Below, piece by piece: positions 1-5,881 of a stretch of DNA of 5,881 nucleotides. The number at the start of each line of letters is the position of its first letter. The stretch's first letter is position 1. The DNA is from Thermoplasmatota archaeon (lineage in GTDB: Archaea; Thermoplasmatota; E2; DHVEG-1), in the NCBI GenBank assembly GCA_030615845.1, contig JAUWYM010000062.1, positions 1 to 5,881 on the forward strand. Reading direction: 5' to 3'. The translations under genes were made by a program, and so were the position numbers. Below the pieces are notes generated by a model. That model made no database searches. It saw only the letters and a program-made list of their open reading frames with translations, and had not been told where the DNA came from.

Positions 1-235
1 CGTTTATTGATGAATCAATAGTTACCACATTTTTAATCTCAGAATAACGAGTGTTTTTTATTTGCAAAAATCTTAAAAAATAATGTCTTTCTTGTAGTTT
101 TTTGATAGTGTTACCAAGCATCACCAGTGCATAATCTTCTGATGATCTTCTTCCAATTACCTCAACAATTGATTTCAACAGTTGTTTTACTACATCTGAT
201 TTTTCAAGTTCGATATTCCCCAGCGCTCCGTTCTT
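1..235 (-). CDS. Partial unrecognised protein, N-terminal part; start codon unresolved
   Basis: An open frame of about 78 codons enters from position 235 and runs off the left edge of the window. It reads KNGALGNIELEKSDVVKQLL, then a stretch containing VIGRRSSEDYALVML, then charged and hydrophobic residues ending near IDSSIN. The alternating charged and hydrophobic residues and normal codon use look like a genuine soluble protein, but I do not recognise the family and give no function. The start is a problem: an in-frame TAA lies at 238-236, directly before the first plausible codons, and no in-frame ATG occurs until 121-119, with GTG at 124-122 and TTG at 178-176. A TATA-like box at 279-270 predicts transcription starting near 250, so translation would be expected to begin around 238-220. 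The true start may be non-canonical (CTG at 223-221), or the start codon may be mutated or miscalled. It is transcribed divergently from the response regulator. Confidence 0.55.
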
Positions 236-269
236 TTAGTAATATATTATGTATTGTTATGCTTTACCA

Positions 270-279
270 AATATTTAAA
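270..279 (-). promoter_or_regulatory. TATA-like box for the leftward partial gene
   Basis: On the minus strand the sequence reads CTTTAAATATTTGG, a good match to an archaeal TATA box. Initiation about 25 bases downstream would fall near 250, some 15 bases before the open frame. The element is nearly symmetric, so it could also serve the plus strand, where it would give the response regulator a leader of roughly 100 bases. Confidence 0.4.
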
Positions 280-408
280 GTTGTTAAAACTTCACGTTTT
301 TGCTAAAAACTATTTTCAACTATTTTTTACAAAATCTATTTTAGTAAGTAATGTGATTTGGGAAACAGCATCCAGGGAAGATGTAAAGCGATAGGATAGG
401 AACATTAA

Positions 409-777
409 ATGTCTAAAAGAATTATGATTGTAGACGATGAAGAAGATATTCGAATTTCTGTAGGCCAGATATTTGAGGTAAGTGGCTACGAAGTGACAAA
501 AGCAGAAGACGGAAATGATTGTTTGAATAAATTGGAACGTGCAATTCCTGATCTCGTCATTCTTGATATTATGATGCCAGGAATGAGCGGATGGGATGTT
601 GCTGCACGAATAAAAGAGAATTCAAAATGGAGCAAAATCCCTATCATTTTTTTAACTGTAAAAGGAGACGAGATGAGCATTGGTATGGGCGGACTTGCAT
701 CAGAAGAATATGTCGTAAAACCTTTTGACATAATTAAGCTGAAAGAAAGAGTTGAAGAGATTCTTACTACGAAGTAG
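409..777 (+). CDS. Stand-alone response regulator (CheY-like receiver domain)
   Basis: A 122-residue cytoplasmic protein consisting of one receiver (REC) domain and nothing else. Its role is to accept a phosphoryl group from a sensor histidine kinase. The diagnostic residues are present: acidic metal-binding residues D9 and D10 in IVDDEED, the phospho-acceptor D53 in VILDIMMPGMSG, the switch T83 in IIFLTVK, and the invariant K104 in YVVKPFD. Length and spacing fit a complete REC domain with no DNA-binding or enzymatic output domain, so it probably acts by protein-protein contact, as many archaeal single-domain regulators do. No histidine kinase lies in this window, so its partner is unknown. 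The ATG at 409 is preceded by AGGATAGG at 394-401, a weak Shine-Dalgarno. No alternative upstream start is evident, because the nearest upstream ATG (380) is followed at once by TAA. The gene ends 13 bases from the convergent zinc mini-protein gene. Confidence 0.95.
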   Translation: MSKRIMIVDDEEDIRISVGQIFEVSGYEVTKAEDGNDCLNKLERAIPDLVILDIMMPGMSGWDVAARIKENSKWSKIPIIFLTVKGDEMSIGMGGLASEEYVVKPFDIIKLKERVEEILTTK

Positions 778-779
778 TA
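765..779. terminator. Small hairpin between convergent genes, possible bidirectional 3'-end signal
   Basis: TACTAC-GAA-GTAGTA is a perfect inverted repeat with 6-bp arms and a 3-base loop. It spans the stop codon of the response regulator and lies just past the end of the convergent zinc mini-protein gene. No T-tract follows on either strand apart from TTTGTTTCTC on the minus strand (790-781). Archaeal termination depends mainly on U-tracts, so a terminator role is only a possibility. Confidence 0.25.
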
Positions 780-790
780 TGAGAAACAAA

Positions 791-934
791 CTACATTTTC
801 CCTATTTTGCAGCTGCTACAGATGCCATGTTCTCTATCAAAACAGCCATCACATACAAGTCTCCCACAGAGATGACAAGTAAACATGGCACCAGGTTTTC
901 CACATATGCTACAAAGACCAAGTAGATCTACCAT
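791..934 (-). CDS. 47-residue eight-cysteine zinc-binding mini-protein
   Basis: A short ORF starting MVDLLGLCSICGKPG and ending SSCKIGKM. It has four CxxC pairs in 47 residues: C8/C11, C20/C23, C28/C31 and C39/C42, plus H21 and H36. The spacing (x8, x4, x7 between pairs) is like that of two-zinc cross-brace modules such as zf-HIT, B-box or RING-type fingers. The protein is almost all zinc module, so a role in binding protein or nucleic acid is likely but unproven; I assign no specific function. The start is well supported: ATG at 934-932 is preceded by GGAAAGGAG (948-940), a strong Shine-Dalgarno with a 5-base spacer. That site lies inside the end of the upstream HTH regulator gene, whose TAA (939-937) is only two bases before this ATG. 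The two genes are thus translationally coupled and probably work together. It converges on the response regulator. Confidence 0.8.
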   Translation of the reverse strand: MVDLLGLCSICGKPGAMFTCHLCGRLVCDGCFDREHGICSSCKIGKM

Positions 935-936
935 GT

Positions 937-1637
937 TTACTCCTTTCCAAATGTAACAAGTTTTTGTCGCAGTTCATCAAGTGACATGTTTGTTACAACA
1001 AGTGGCATGTTTTCCCGGTCGGCAAGTTGTATTGCAAGGGGATCCACCGCACCAGGGTTATGATACACAACAAGGGATGGCTTCACTGGATGAATCCGTA
1101 TTGCAACCATGGGGCTCCGTCCATATCGTATGCCTGTAAAAATCAAAGCTCTTTCAGTGCTCCATCCGTAAAGAGTTGAATAGCCAGTAGAATTTATCGT
1201 CTTAATTGTTTCGATGCCGTCGACAAGTGTAAATCCTTTTATGTTTATTTTCATATCCATTTTCGATGTCAATAGTTTCCCACGGATTTCCTTAATAAAT
1301 TTTTTAATAGGCACCGAATATGGGTACTCCATAATATCTAAGATTCCCTCCTGATTTTTTGTTATAAACTGATACTTGCGTAGTATTTTCCCATTGTTTT
1401 TCTTTTCATCTATCTCCAAAAAAGCCCCAATTATCTTTTTTACTGTTAATATTCCAGGAGATTTTCTCCGTCCTGATTCATAATCACTAATGACACTAGG
1501 GGAGATTTCTAAAAATTTTGCCAGTTCCGTTTGAGAGATATCAAATGCAGTTCGCCATTTTCGTATCGTCTGTCCCGGTTTGGGCTCAAGGTGATTTCTC
1601 CAGCTATTTTTTCTGCTAATACATCTTTAACGTTCAT
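937..1637 (-). CDS. COG1709-type archaeal HTH transcriptional regulator, interrupted by a -1 frame break
   Basis: Read from ATG at 1637 with one -1 shift at 1578-1584, the product is 233 residues. Residues 1-20 (MNVKDVLAEKIAGEITLSPN) come from the first frame; residue 21 onward (PGQTIRKWRTAFDISQTEL...) comes from the second. Residues about 24-70 form an XRE/HTH_3-type helix-turn-helix: SQTELAKFLEIS, then the recognition segment SPSVISDYESGRRKSPG. The C-terminal 150 residues contain GYSTLYGWSTERALIFTG, SPMVAIRIHPVKPSLVVYHN and DPLAIQLADRENMPLVVTN, which resemble the effector-like domain of archaeal COG1709 predicted regulators. It is a cytoplasmic DNA-binding protein; its targets are unknown. 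Without the shift, the first frame stops at 1511-1509 after 42 residues. The second frame alone has no good start before TTG at 1419, which would drop the whole HTH. So the gene is frameshifted by recoding, pseudogenised, or carries a one-base sequence error. A zinc mini-protein gene follows two bases after its stop. Confidence 0.8.
940..948 (-). promoter_or_regulatory. Strong Shine-Dalgarno of the zinc mini-protein
   Basis: The minus strand reads GGAAAGGAG, then TAAAC, then ATG. This is the clearest ribosome-binding site in the window. It overlaps the last codons of the HTH regulator, which supports the reality of the small ORF and coupled translation of the pair. Confidence 0.7.
1578..1584 (-). 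other. Slippery heptamer C CCA AAC at the frame break
   Basis: In the initiating frame the codons are AGC CCA AAC, giving a heptamer of exact X XXY YYZ form in the correct phase. A -1 slip re-pairs on CCC AAA and continues with CCG GGA CAG ACG, giving LSPN-PGQTIRKW with no residue lost from the HTH domain. I found no convincing stimulatory hairpin or pseudoknot just downstream. A missing base in the CCC or AAA run would look identical. Confidence 0.45.
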
Positions 1638-1681
1638 GATAAATACCTAAACTACCAACCTATACTTCATTCTTATTATGT

Positions 1682-1695
1682 CGATAGATATATCG
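1682..1695. promoter_or_regulatory. Palindrome in the HTH regulator promoter, possible operator
   Basis: CGATA-GATA-TATCG is a perfect inverted repeat with 5-bp arms and a 4-base centre; G1680 and C1697 extend the symmetry after one mismatch. It lies 45-58 bases upstream of the regulator's ATG and overlaps ATATATC, the best TATA-like element at a fitting distance. A dimeric HTH protein binding here would block TBP, so autorepression is a reasonable inference. The gene itself has only a weak AGGT as Shine-Dalgarno. Confidence 0.4.
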
Positions 1696-1705
1696 GCAAT
1701 ATGTT

Positions 1706-1715
1706 AAAAAATTTT
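1706..1715 (-). terminator. Oligo-T tract downstream of the propeller gene
   Basis: The minus strand reads AAAATTTTTTAAC, with a run of six T about 25 bases after the TAA of the propeller protein. Archaeal RNA polymerase terminates at such T-runs without needing a hairpin. This is consistent with separate transcription of the propeller gene and the downstream HTH regulator. Confidence 0.35.
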
Positions 1716-1738
1716 CTATAGATGAAGGGATGTAATTT

Positions 1739-2986
1739 TTATTTGCTTTCTTCCCATCCATACTTGAAGACCCAAGACATGAAATCCTCACCGCCATCAA
1801 CTATTACAGATCCCGCATTGATTTCGTTTTTCCCATCATTATCACAATCACCAATACAAAGAACCGCAAGATCACCAAAGGTTTCATCAATAATAGCTTC
1901 TTCCTCGTAGGTGTTACCGTTCCATTGAAGGATATGGATAATATCAGTTCCTGCACACACCTCAGGAATACCGTCATCGTCAACATCGCCAACATCAAGC
2001 GCTTCAATAAGTGCACCTTCGCCAGGCCATTCTTTTTCATATTTTATTTCGTATTCTGCTCCATTCCATTCAAAAATCGTGATCTTAGGAGCCCAGTATC
2101 CAACATGAATCTCATTTTTTCCATCCATATCACTATCTTTGACGATGCAGGCAAACGGATGATTTTCCCAACCCGAAGCTGGATCATCACTTACAATGGT
2201 TGGCTCAAACTCCTTACTCTCCTTATTCCAATCAAGTACAACAACTTTATCGCCTGATCCAAGAACAATTTCGTTTTCTCCATCATCATCGGTATCTCCC
2301 ACCCCTGCCATGAATACCTCACCATTTATTCCAGGATCATCCCAATCAGCTACTTTGACAAGTCGTCTGCCATTCCATTTAAAAACAACAATTTCAGGAA
2401 TAGATCTCGTCCAATCACGGCAACTCAATATTAATTCATTTTGCCCATCATTGTCGCAATCACCAATATAGCAGTCTGGGCTTCCGCCACCATTCCATTC
2501 TATCCATGGATTCCAACCTATGATTCTATATCGTCCTCCGACCCATTTATGAATGGTTGCATACCATGAAACAGCAATCTCATTTTCTCCATCACCTGTA
2601 AGATCACCAATTGCAAATCCATCAGCATCAAGTCTCATCAATGGATAAAATGGGCAATGAAGTGTGTGAGTCTCTTCATATGTTTGCTTTGAATCAGACC
2701 ATTCCATAACCCGTAATACTGCATCTCTACCACCGATCAGTAGTTCATTATCTCCATCATTATCACAATCTCCAATTGGTTGAGGACCTTCATATCGAGC
2801 TCCATACCGAGGATCAGAACCATAATTCATCTCCCATTGAATGCCATACTCATCACTATACTCTGTTAATTGTTGAGTTTCATTTACCCCGATAATGTTA
2901 AAGACTTTTTCAGATGCACTCGCCATTCCAAAACTAACTATACCAAAACATAACACTAGAAACATTACAGTAATTTGTTTATTCAT
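1739..2986 (-). CDS. Secreted FG-GAP/VCBS-type repeat protein, probable seven-bladed propeller
   Basis: A 415-residue exported protein. Residues 1-25 form a signal peptide: MNKQ, a hydrophobic core ITVMFLVLCFGIVSFG, then MASAS, with probable cleavage after the ASA near residue 25. There is no lipobox cysteine. The rest is built from seven calcium-loop repeats of the form (I/V)GDxDxDGxxE, with first aspartates at D73, D128, D176, D231, D284, D334 and D380, spaced 46-55 residues apart. Each loop is followed by a short beta strand (NELLIGGRD, NEIAVSWYA, NEIVLGSGD), and most repeats then have an FxWNG or similar strand. Seven such repeats suit one closed beta-propeller, as in integrin-alpha and VCBS/FG-GAP families. 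No transmembrane anchor, sorting signal or enzymatic domain is visible after the repeats, so it is probably a secreted or loosely attached binding protein; its ligand is unknown. Repeats 1, 3 and 7 share the loop IGDCDNDG. The gene is divergent from alaS. Confidence 0.88.
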   Translation of the reverse strand: MNKQITVMFLVLCFGIVSFGMASASEKVFNIIGVNETQQLTEYSDEYGIQWEMNYGSDPRYGARYEGPQPIGDCDNDGDNELLIGGRDAVLRVMEWSDSKQTYEETHTLHCPFYPLMRLDADGFAIGDLTGDGENEIAVSWYATIHKWVGGRYRIIGWNPWIEWNGGGSPDCYIGDCDNDGQNELILSCRDWTRSIPEIVVFKWNGRRLVKVADWDDPGINGEVFMAGVGDTDDDGENEIVLGSGDKVVVLDWNKESKEFEPTIVSDDPASGWENHPFACIVKDSDMDGKNEIHVGYWAPKITIFEWNGAEYEIKYEKEWPGEGALIEALDVGDVDDDGIPEVCAGTDIIHILQWNGNTYEEEAIIDETFGDLAVLCIGDCDNDGKNEINAGSVIVDGGEDFMSWVFKYGWEESK

Positions 2987-3018
2987 ATTATCCCCATTAT
3001 AACTATTACAAATTACCC

Positions 3019-3026
3019 ATATAAAA
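3019..3026 (-). promoter_or_regulatory. TATA box for the propeller gene
   Basis: The minus strand reads ATACTTTTATATGGG. The TTTTATAT core is centred about 36 bases before the ATG at 2986, so initiation about 25 bases downstream gives a leader of roughly 10 bases. A GGGGAT just before the ATG could add a weak Shine-Dalgarno contact. Confidence 0.5.
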
Positions 3027-3064
3027 GTATCGCAATAATTTGATTAATTCCCAATGACACAAAA

Positions 3065-3072
3065 CTTTAAAG
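3065..3072 (+). promoter_or_regulatory. TATA box for alaS
   Basis: CTTTAAAG preceded by the A-rich ACACAAAA (a BRE-like context) is centred about 33 bases before the ATG at 3102. Initiation near 3094 leaves a leader of about 8 bases and no room for a Shine-Dalgarno, so alaS is probably translated from a nearly leaderless mRNA. Confidence 0.5.
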
Positions 3073-3101
3073 CTTTTTGACATTCCTGACAAGTTAGAAC
3101 T

Positions 3102-5861
3102 ATGATAGAATCGATGCTTAAACAAGAATGTGACCTGCACTTCTTCCATGACAACGGATATATTCGTAAGAAATGTAAATCGTGTGGAGACTATTTTTGG
3201 ACATTAGATAATAATGCAAAACTTTGTGGTGATCAACCCTGTGTCGAATTTGGCTTTATCAACAATCCCATTACAAAAAAATCGTTTTCTCTAGGGGAAG
3301 TTCGCGAGAGTTTTCTCTCATTTTTTGGAAAAAATAATCATTCAAAAGTGAGATATCCAGAGACGAGTGATCGATGTCCAGTTATCGCCAGATGGCGCTC
3401 TGATATTTACCTAACCATTGCATCAATTGCTGATTTCCAGCCTCATGTTACTTCAGGACAAGTGCCTGCACCAGCAAACCCGCTGGTAATCTCCCAACCA
3501 TGCATCCGGCTCAACGACCTTGAAGAAGTGGGAAGAAGCGGTCGTCATCTAACTATGTTTGAAATGATGGGGCACCATGCTTTCAATAAAAACATCGATG
3601 AAATCTACTGGAAGGAAGAAACAGTTGCCTATTGTGACGAGTATTTTCAAAAATACATTGGAATTCCAAGAGAAGCAATCAACTACAAAGAACAATTCTG
3701 GATTGGCGGGGGTAATGCAGGCCCATGTATTGAAGTACTCGCTGGTGGACTTGAGATTGCAACGCTTGTCTTTATGAATATGAAAGAAGATGAAAACGGA
3801 AAAATAATCATTGAAGGTAAAAAATACACACAAAATCCATTAAATATTGTTGATACAGGCTACGGCCTTGAAAGAATAGCATGGTATACTCAGGGAACTC
3901 CAACTATCTATGAAACCGTATTTCCAGAATTAATTAACTTTTTAATAGAACATACAAAAGAAAAAATGGATATGGCCAGCATTTACACACTGGCTGATCA
4001 CTCAAAATGCCTTGCCTTTATGCTTGGAGATGGTATTGTGCCATCAAATGTCAAAGCTGGTTATCTTGCAAGACTTATTATTCGAAGATCGCTTCGTTTT
4101 CTTGAGAAATTAAAACTACGTGTTTCGCTACGAGAACTTGTTGACATGGAGCTGGATATTCTTGATAAGGAATTTCCATCACTCAAACAAAGAAAAACTC
4201 AAATTGATGAAATCTTAGATATTGAGACAAAGCGATTTTCTGAAACTCTTACTAAAGGAGAGAGATTGGTCAGAAGGTTACTCAAGGAAAATAAGACAAT
4301 TGACAAAAATGCTCTCATTATGTTGTATGATACCCATGGCATGCCTTCAGATATTGTACAAAATATTGCAAAAAAAGAAGGAGTAAATGTAAAGATTCCT
4401 GATAATTTTGATTCAATGATTGCTGAGCTTCATTCACATGAAAGAAAGGAGAAAATACAGCAGAAGATACGATCAAATCTTTCAGAAACAAAAGCACTCT
4501 ACTATGAAAATCACTACACAAAGGAATTTGATGCTAGAGTTTTATGGAAAAATAAGACGAATAATGGAACTGAAATCATCCTTGATCAGACAGCATTTTA
4601 CCCTGATGGGGGAGGACAGCCAGCAGATAAAGGTGTTCTCATAACAAACAAAAAACAAGTCTCTGTAAAACATGTTGAAAAAGAAGGAAACGCAATTATT
4701 CATGTAATAGATGGAAATTTAGATGTCGGTGATGAGGTTCATGGAAAACTAGACTGGGATCATCGGTATATGTTAATGAAACATCATACTGGTACACATG
4801 TTGTCAATGGTGCTCTTCGTAAGCTTCTTGGTGAACATATTTGGCAGGCTGGTTCACAACTGACCGTCAATGAAGCACGTTTTGATTTCTCACATTACAA
4901 ATCTATTTCAGAAAATGACATTAAAGAAATTGAAAAATTGGCAAACAAGTTCATACAACAAGCAGTAAATGTAGAAAAAAAAGTGATGAAGAGAAATGAT
5001 GCTGAACGTCAATTTGGTTTTCGATTGTTTCAAGGAGGTGTTCCTCCTGGGAATTTGATACGTGTTTTGAATATTCCAGGTATTGATGTTGAGGCATGTG
5101 GCGGAATGCATCTCAATAACACTAGAGAAATTGAAAAAATTCGTATTTTAAAATCAGAAAGGATTCAAGATGGGGTTAATAGAGTTATTTTTGCTGCTGG
5201 AAAAATGGTTGATGTTTATCAAAAAGAAGAAATGAGACTTTATTCTGAAGTGGTAGATATTCTTAGTAAAGCATACGAAATTAAAAAGCAAAAAGACGTA
5301 TCAGAACAGTTAAAAACTGCATCAAAAATATTTTCTGTACCTATGGATCAGTTGCCTAAAACATTAAAACGGTTCTTAAATGAGATTGACATAAAAGAAA
5401 GGATAACAGTAGATGATCTTGAAGCTGCTTGCAAACACCTGTTTGATGAATGGAAGAAAAATCAAAAAAGACGAAGGAAAACATCAGCTAGTAGCGATAC
5501 GTTCATGGAGTTGAAGAAGAATGGTGAAACTACAAAGATAGGTAACATTGAGATTGTTGTTTTGGATAACCCTGAACCTTCTCTTAATGAGTATATGATT
5601 GCTGGGCAGGCAACTTCAGAAGAGGATAGAGTTGTTATTATTGGCAGTCAAAAAGGAATTACTTGTGCTTGTTCAGCAAATGTAGTTGATAAGTATGGTT
5701 TTGATTGTATACCTATTGTAGAAGAAGCAGGGAAAATATTAGGTGGTGGGGGGGGAGGAAAACAGACATTAGCTCAAGCAGGTGGACCAAATAAAGAACA
5801 AGTTAAAGACGCATTAGAAAAAGCAAGAGAACTGACAATAAAGAAACTGAAAAAACCGTGA
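3102..5861 (+). CDS. alaS: Alanyl-tRNA synthetase, archaeal type
   Basis: A cytoplasmic enzyme that charges tRNA-Ala with alanine using ATP; 919 residues, full length for archaeal AlaRS. Order of domains: a Cys-rich N-terminal extension (C25, C28, C42, C47) typical of the archaeal form and probably zinc-binding; the class II catalytic core, with motif 2 around PCIRLNDL (residues 133-140), a glycine-rich segment WIGGGNAGPCIEVL (200-213) and motif 3 around DTGYGLERIAW (251-261); a tRNA-recognition region to about residue 460; and an editing domain that clears Ser- and Gly-tRNA-Ala. The editing domain has zinc ligands H562 and H566 in HHTGTH and C666 and H670 in EACGGMH. The C-Ala domain (about 800-919) holds GGGGGG followed by KQTLAQAGG. 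No key residue appears to be missing. The start at M1 fits the TATA spacing; M5 (ATG at 3114) is an alternative that fits the usual family N-terminus. It ends in TGA, 20 bases before the window edge, and is transcribed alone in this window. Confidence 0.98.
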   Translation: MIESMLKQECDLHFFHDNGYIRKKCKSCGDYFWTLDNNAKLCGDQPCVEFGFINNPITKKSFSLGEVRESFLSFFGKNNHSKVRYPETSDRCPVIARWRSDIYLTIASIADFQPHVTSGQVPAPANPLVISQPCIRLNDLEEVGRSGRHLTMFEMMGHHAFNKNIDEIYWKEETVAYCDEYFQKYIGIPREAINYKEQFWIGGGNAGPCIEVLAGGLEIATLVFMNMKEDENGKIIIEGKKYTQNPLNIVDTGYGLERIAWYTQGTPTIYETVFPELINFLIEHTKEKMDMASIYTLADHSKCLAFMLGDGIVPSNVKAGYLARLIIRRSLRFLEKLKLRVSLRELVDMELDILDKEFPSLKQRKTQIDEILDIETKRFSETLTKGERLVRRLLKENKTIDKNALIMLYDTHGMPSDIVQNIAKKEGVNVKIPDNFDSMIAELHSHERKEKIQQKIRSNLSETKALYYENHYTKEFDARVLWKNKTNNGTEIILDQTAFYPDGGGQPADKGVLITNKKQVSVKHVEKEGNAIIHVIDGNLDVGDEVHGKLDWDHRYMLMKHHTGTHVVNGALRKLLGEHIWQAGSQLTVNEARFDFSHYKSISENDIKEIEKLANKFIQQAVNVEKKVMKRNDAERQFGFRLFQGGVPPGNLIRVLNIPGIDVEACGGMHLNNTREIEKIRILKSERIQDGVNRVIFAAGKMVDVYQKEEMRLYSEVVDILSKAYEIKKQKDVSEQLKTASKIFSVPMDQLPKTLKRFLNEIDIKERITVDDLEAACKHLFDEWKKNQKRRRKTSASSDTFMELKKNGETTKIGNIEIVVLDNPEPSLNEYMIAGQATSEEDRVVIIGSQKGITCACSANVVDKYGFDCIPIVEEAGKILGGGGGGKQTLAQAGGPNKEQVKDALEKARELTIKKLKKP

Positions 5862-5881
5862 TGTTATTTTATAATGATCAA

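Noticed and set aside
286..300. AAAAC-TTCAC-GTTTT hairpin as a terminator
   Set aside because: The arms are only 5 bp with four A:T pairs, it lies in a divergent promoter region where no gene ends, and such repeats are expected by chance in this AT-rich stretch.
937..1419. Treating the 160-residue frame that starts at TTG 1419 as the complete gene
   Set aside because: That TTG encodes an internal leucine in GAFLEIDEKK. The same frame runs upstream through a perfect HTH domain to the frame break, so the short version would cut off the DNA-binding domain.
1509..1637. A separate 42-residue peptide gene in the first frame
   Set aside because: Its first 20 residues fit the N-terminus of the regulator, and the remainder (RDRRYENGELHLISL...) is simply the HTH coding DNA read out of frame.
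1722..2471. Plus-strand ORFs across the propeller gene
   Set aside because: They are opposite-frame shadows of the repeats, rich in Ser, Pro, Ile and Thr as expected from the complement of the Asp/Gly loops, with no independent signals.
1825..2776. CRISPR-like or tandem-repeat array suggested by recurring CCATCATTATCACAATC
   Set aside because: The copies fall in the calcium loops of one coding frame at protein-repeat spacing and vary between copies. They are propeller blades, not a CRISPR array.
4318..5111. Antisense and alternate-frame ORFs within alaS
   Set aside because: The alaS frame is continuous with all family motifs. The others lack start signals and have shadow-type composition.

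Overview
The window looks archaeal, most likely from a euryarchaeal or Thermoplasmatota-type genome. The evidence is an alanyl-tRNA synthetase of the archaeal form (Cys-rich N-terminal extension, 919 aa), a helix-turn-helix regulator of the archaeal COG1709 type, archaeal TATA-like boxes about 33-37 bases before start codons (very short leaders), and AT-rich intergenic DNA. The lineage is inferred from gene content, not from a search.

Layout from left to right. (1) Positions 1-235, minus strand: the N-terminal part of an unrecognised protein that runs off the left edge. It has a TATA-like box but no usual start codon, and an in-frame TAA sits where a start would be expected. (2) Positions 236-408: an AT-rich divergent promoter region. 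(3) Positions 409-777, plus strand: a stand-alone receiver-domain response regulator. (4) Converging on it from the right is a minus-strand pair. The first gene is a COG1709-type HTH regulator whose helix-turn-helix is complete only if a -1 frameshift is read at 1578-1584. Two bases after its stop begins a 47-residue eight-cysteine zinc-binding mini-protein (934-791) with a strong Shine-Dalgarno sequence. (5) Positions 1638-1738: the regulator's promoter, with a 14-bp palindrome over the likely TATA region. (6) Positions 1739-2986, minus strand: a secreted 415-aa protein made of seven FG-GAP/VCBS-type calcium-binding repeats, probably a seven-bladed propeller. (7) Positions 2987-3101: a 115-bp divergent promoter with one TATA box per strand. 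(8) Positions 3102-5861, plus strand: alaS, complete, with catalytic, editing and C-Ala domains.

The genes do not form one obvious pathway. The clearest functional unit is the HTH regulator with its coupled zinc mini-protein. The most interesting point is that the regulator's frame break falls exactly on a canonical X XXY YYZ slippery heptamer (C CCA AAC), and a -1 slip there restores the HTH domain seamlessly. An ordinary one-base sequencing error or a recent pseudogene must be excluded before reading this as programmed frameshifting.
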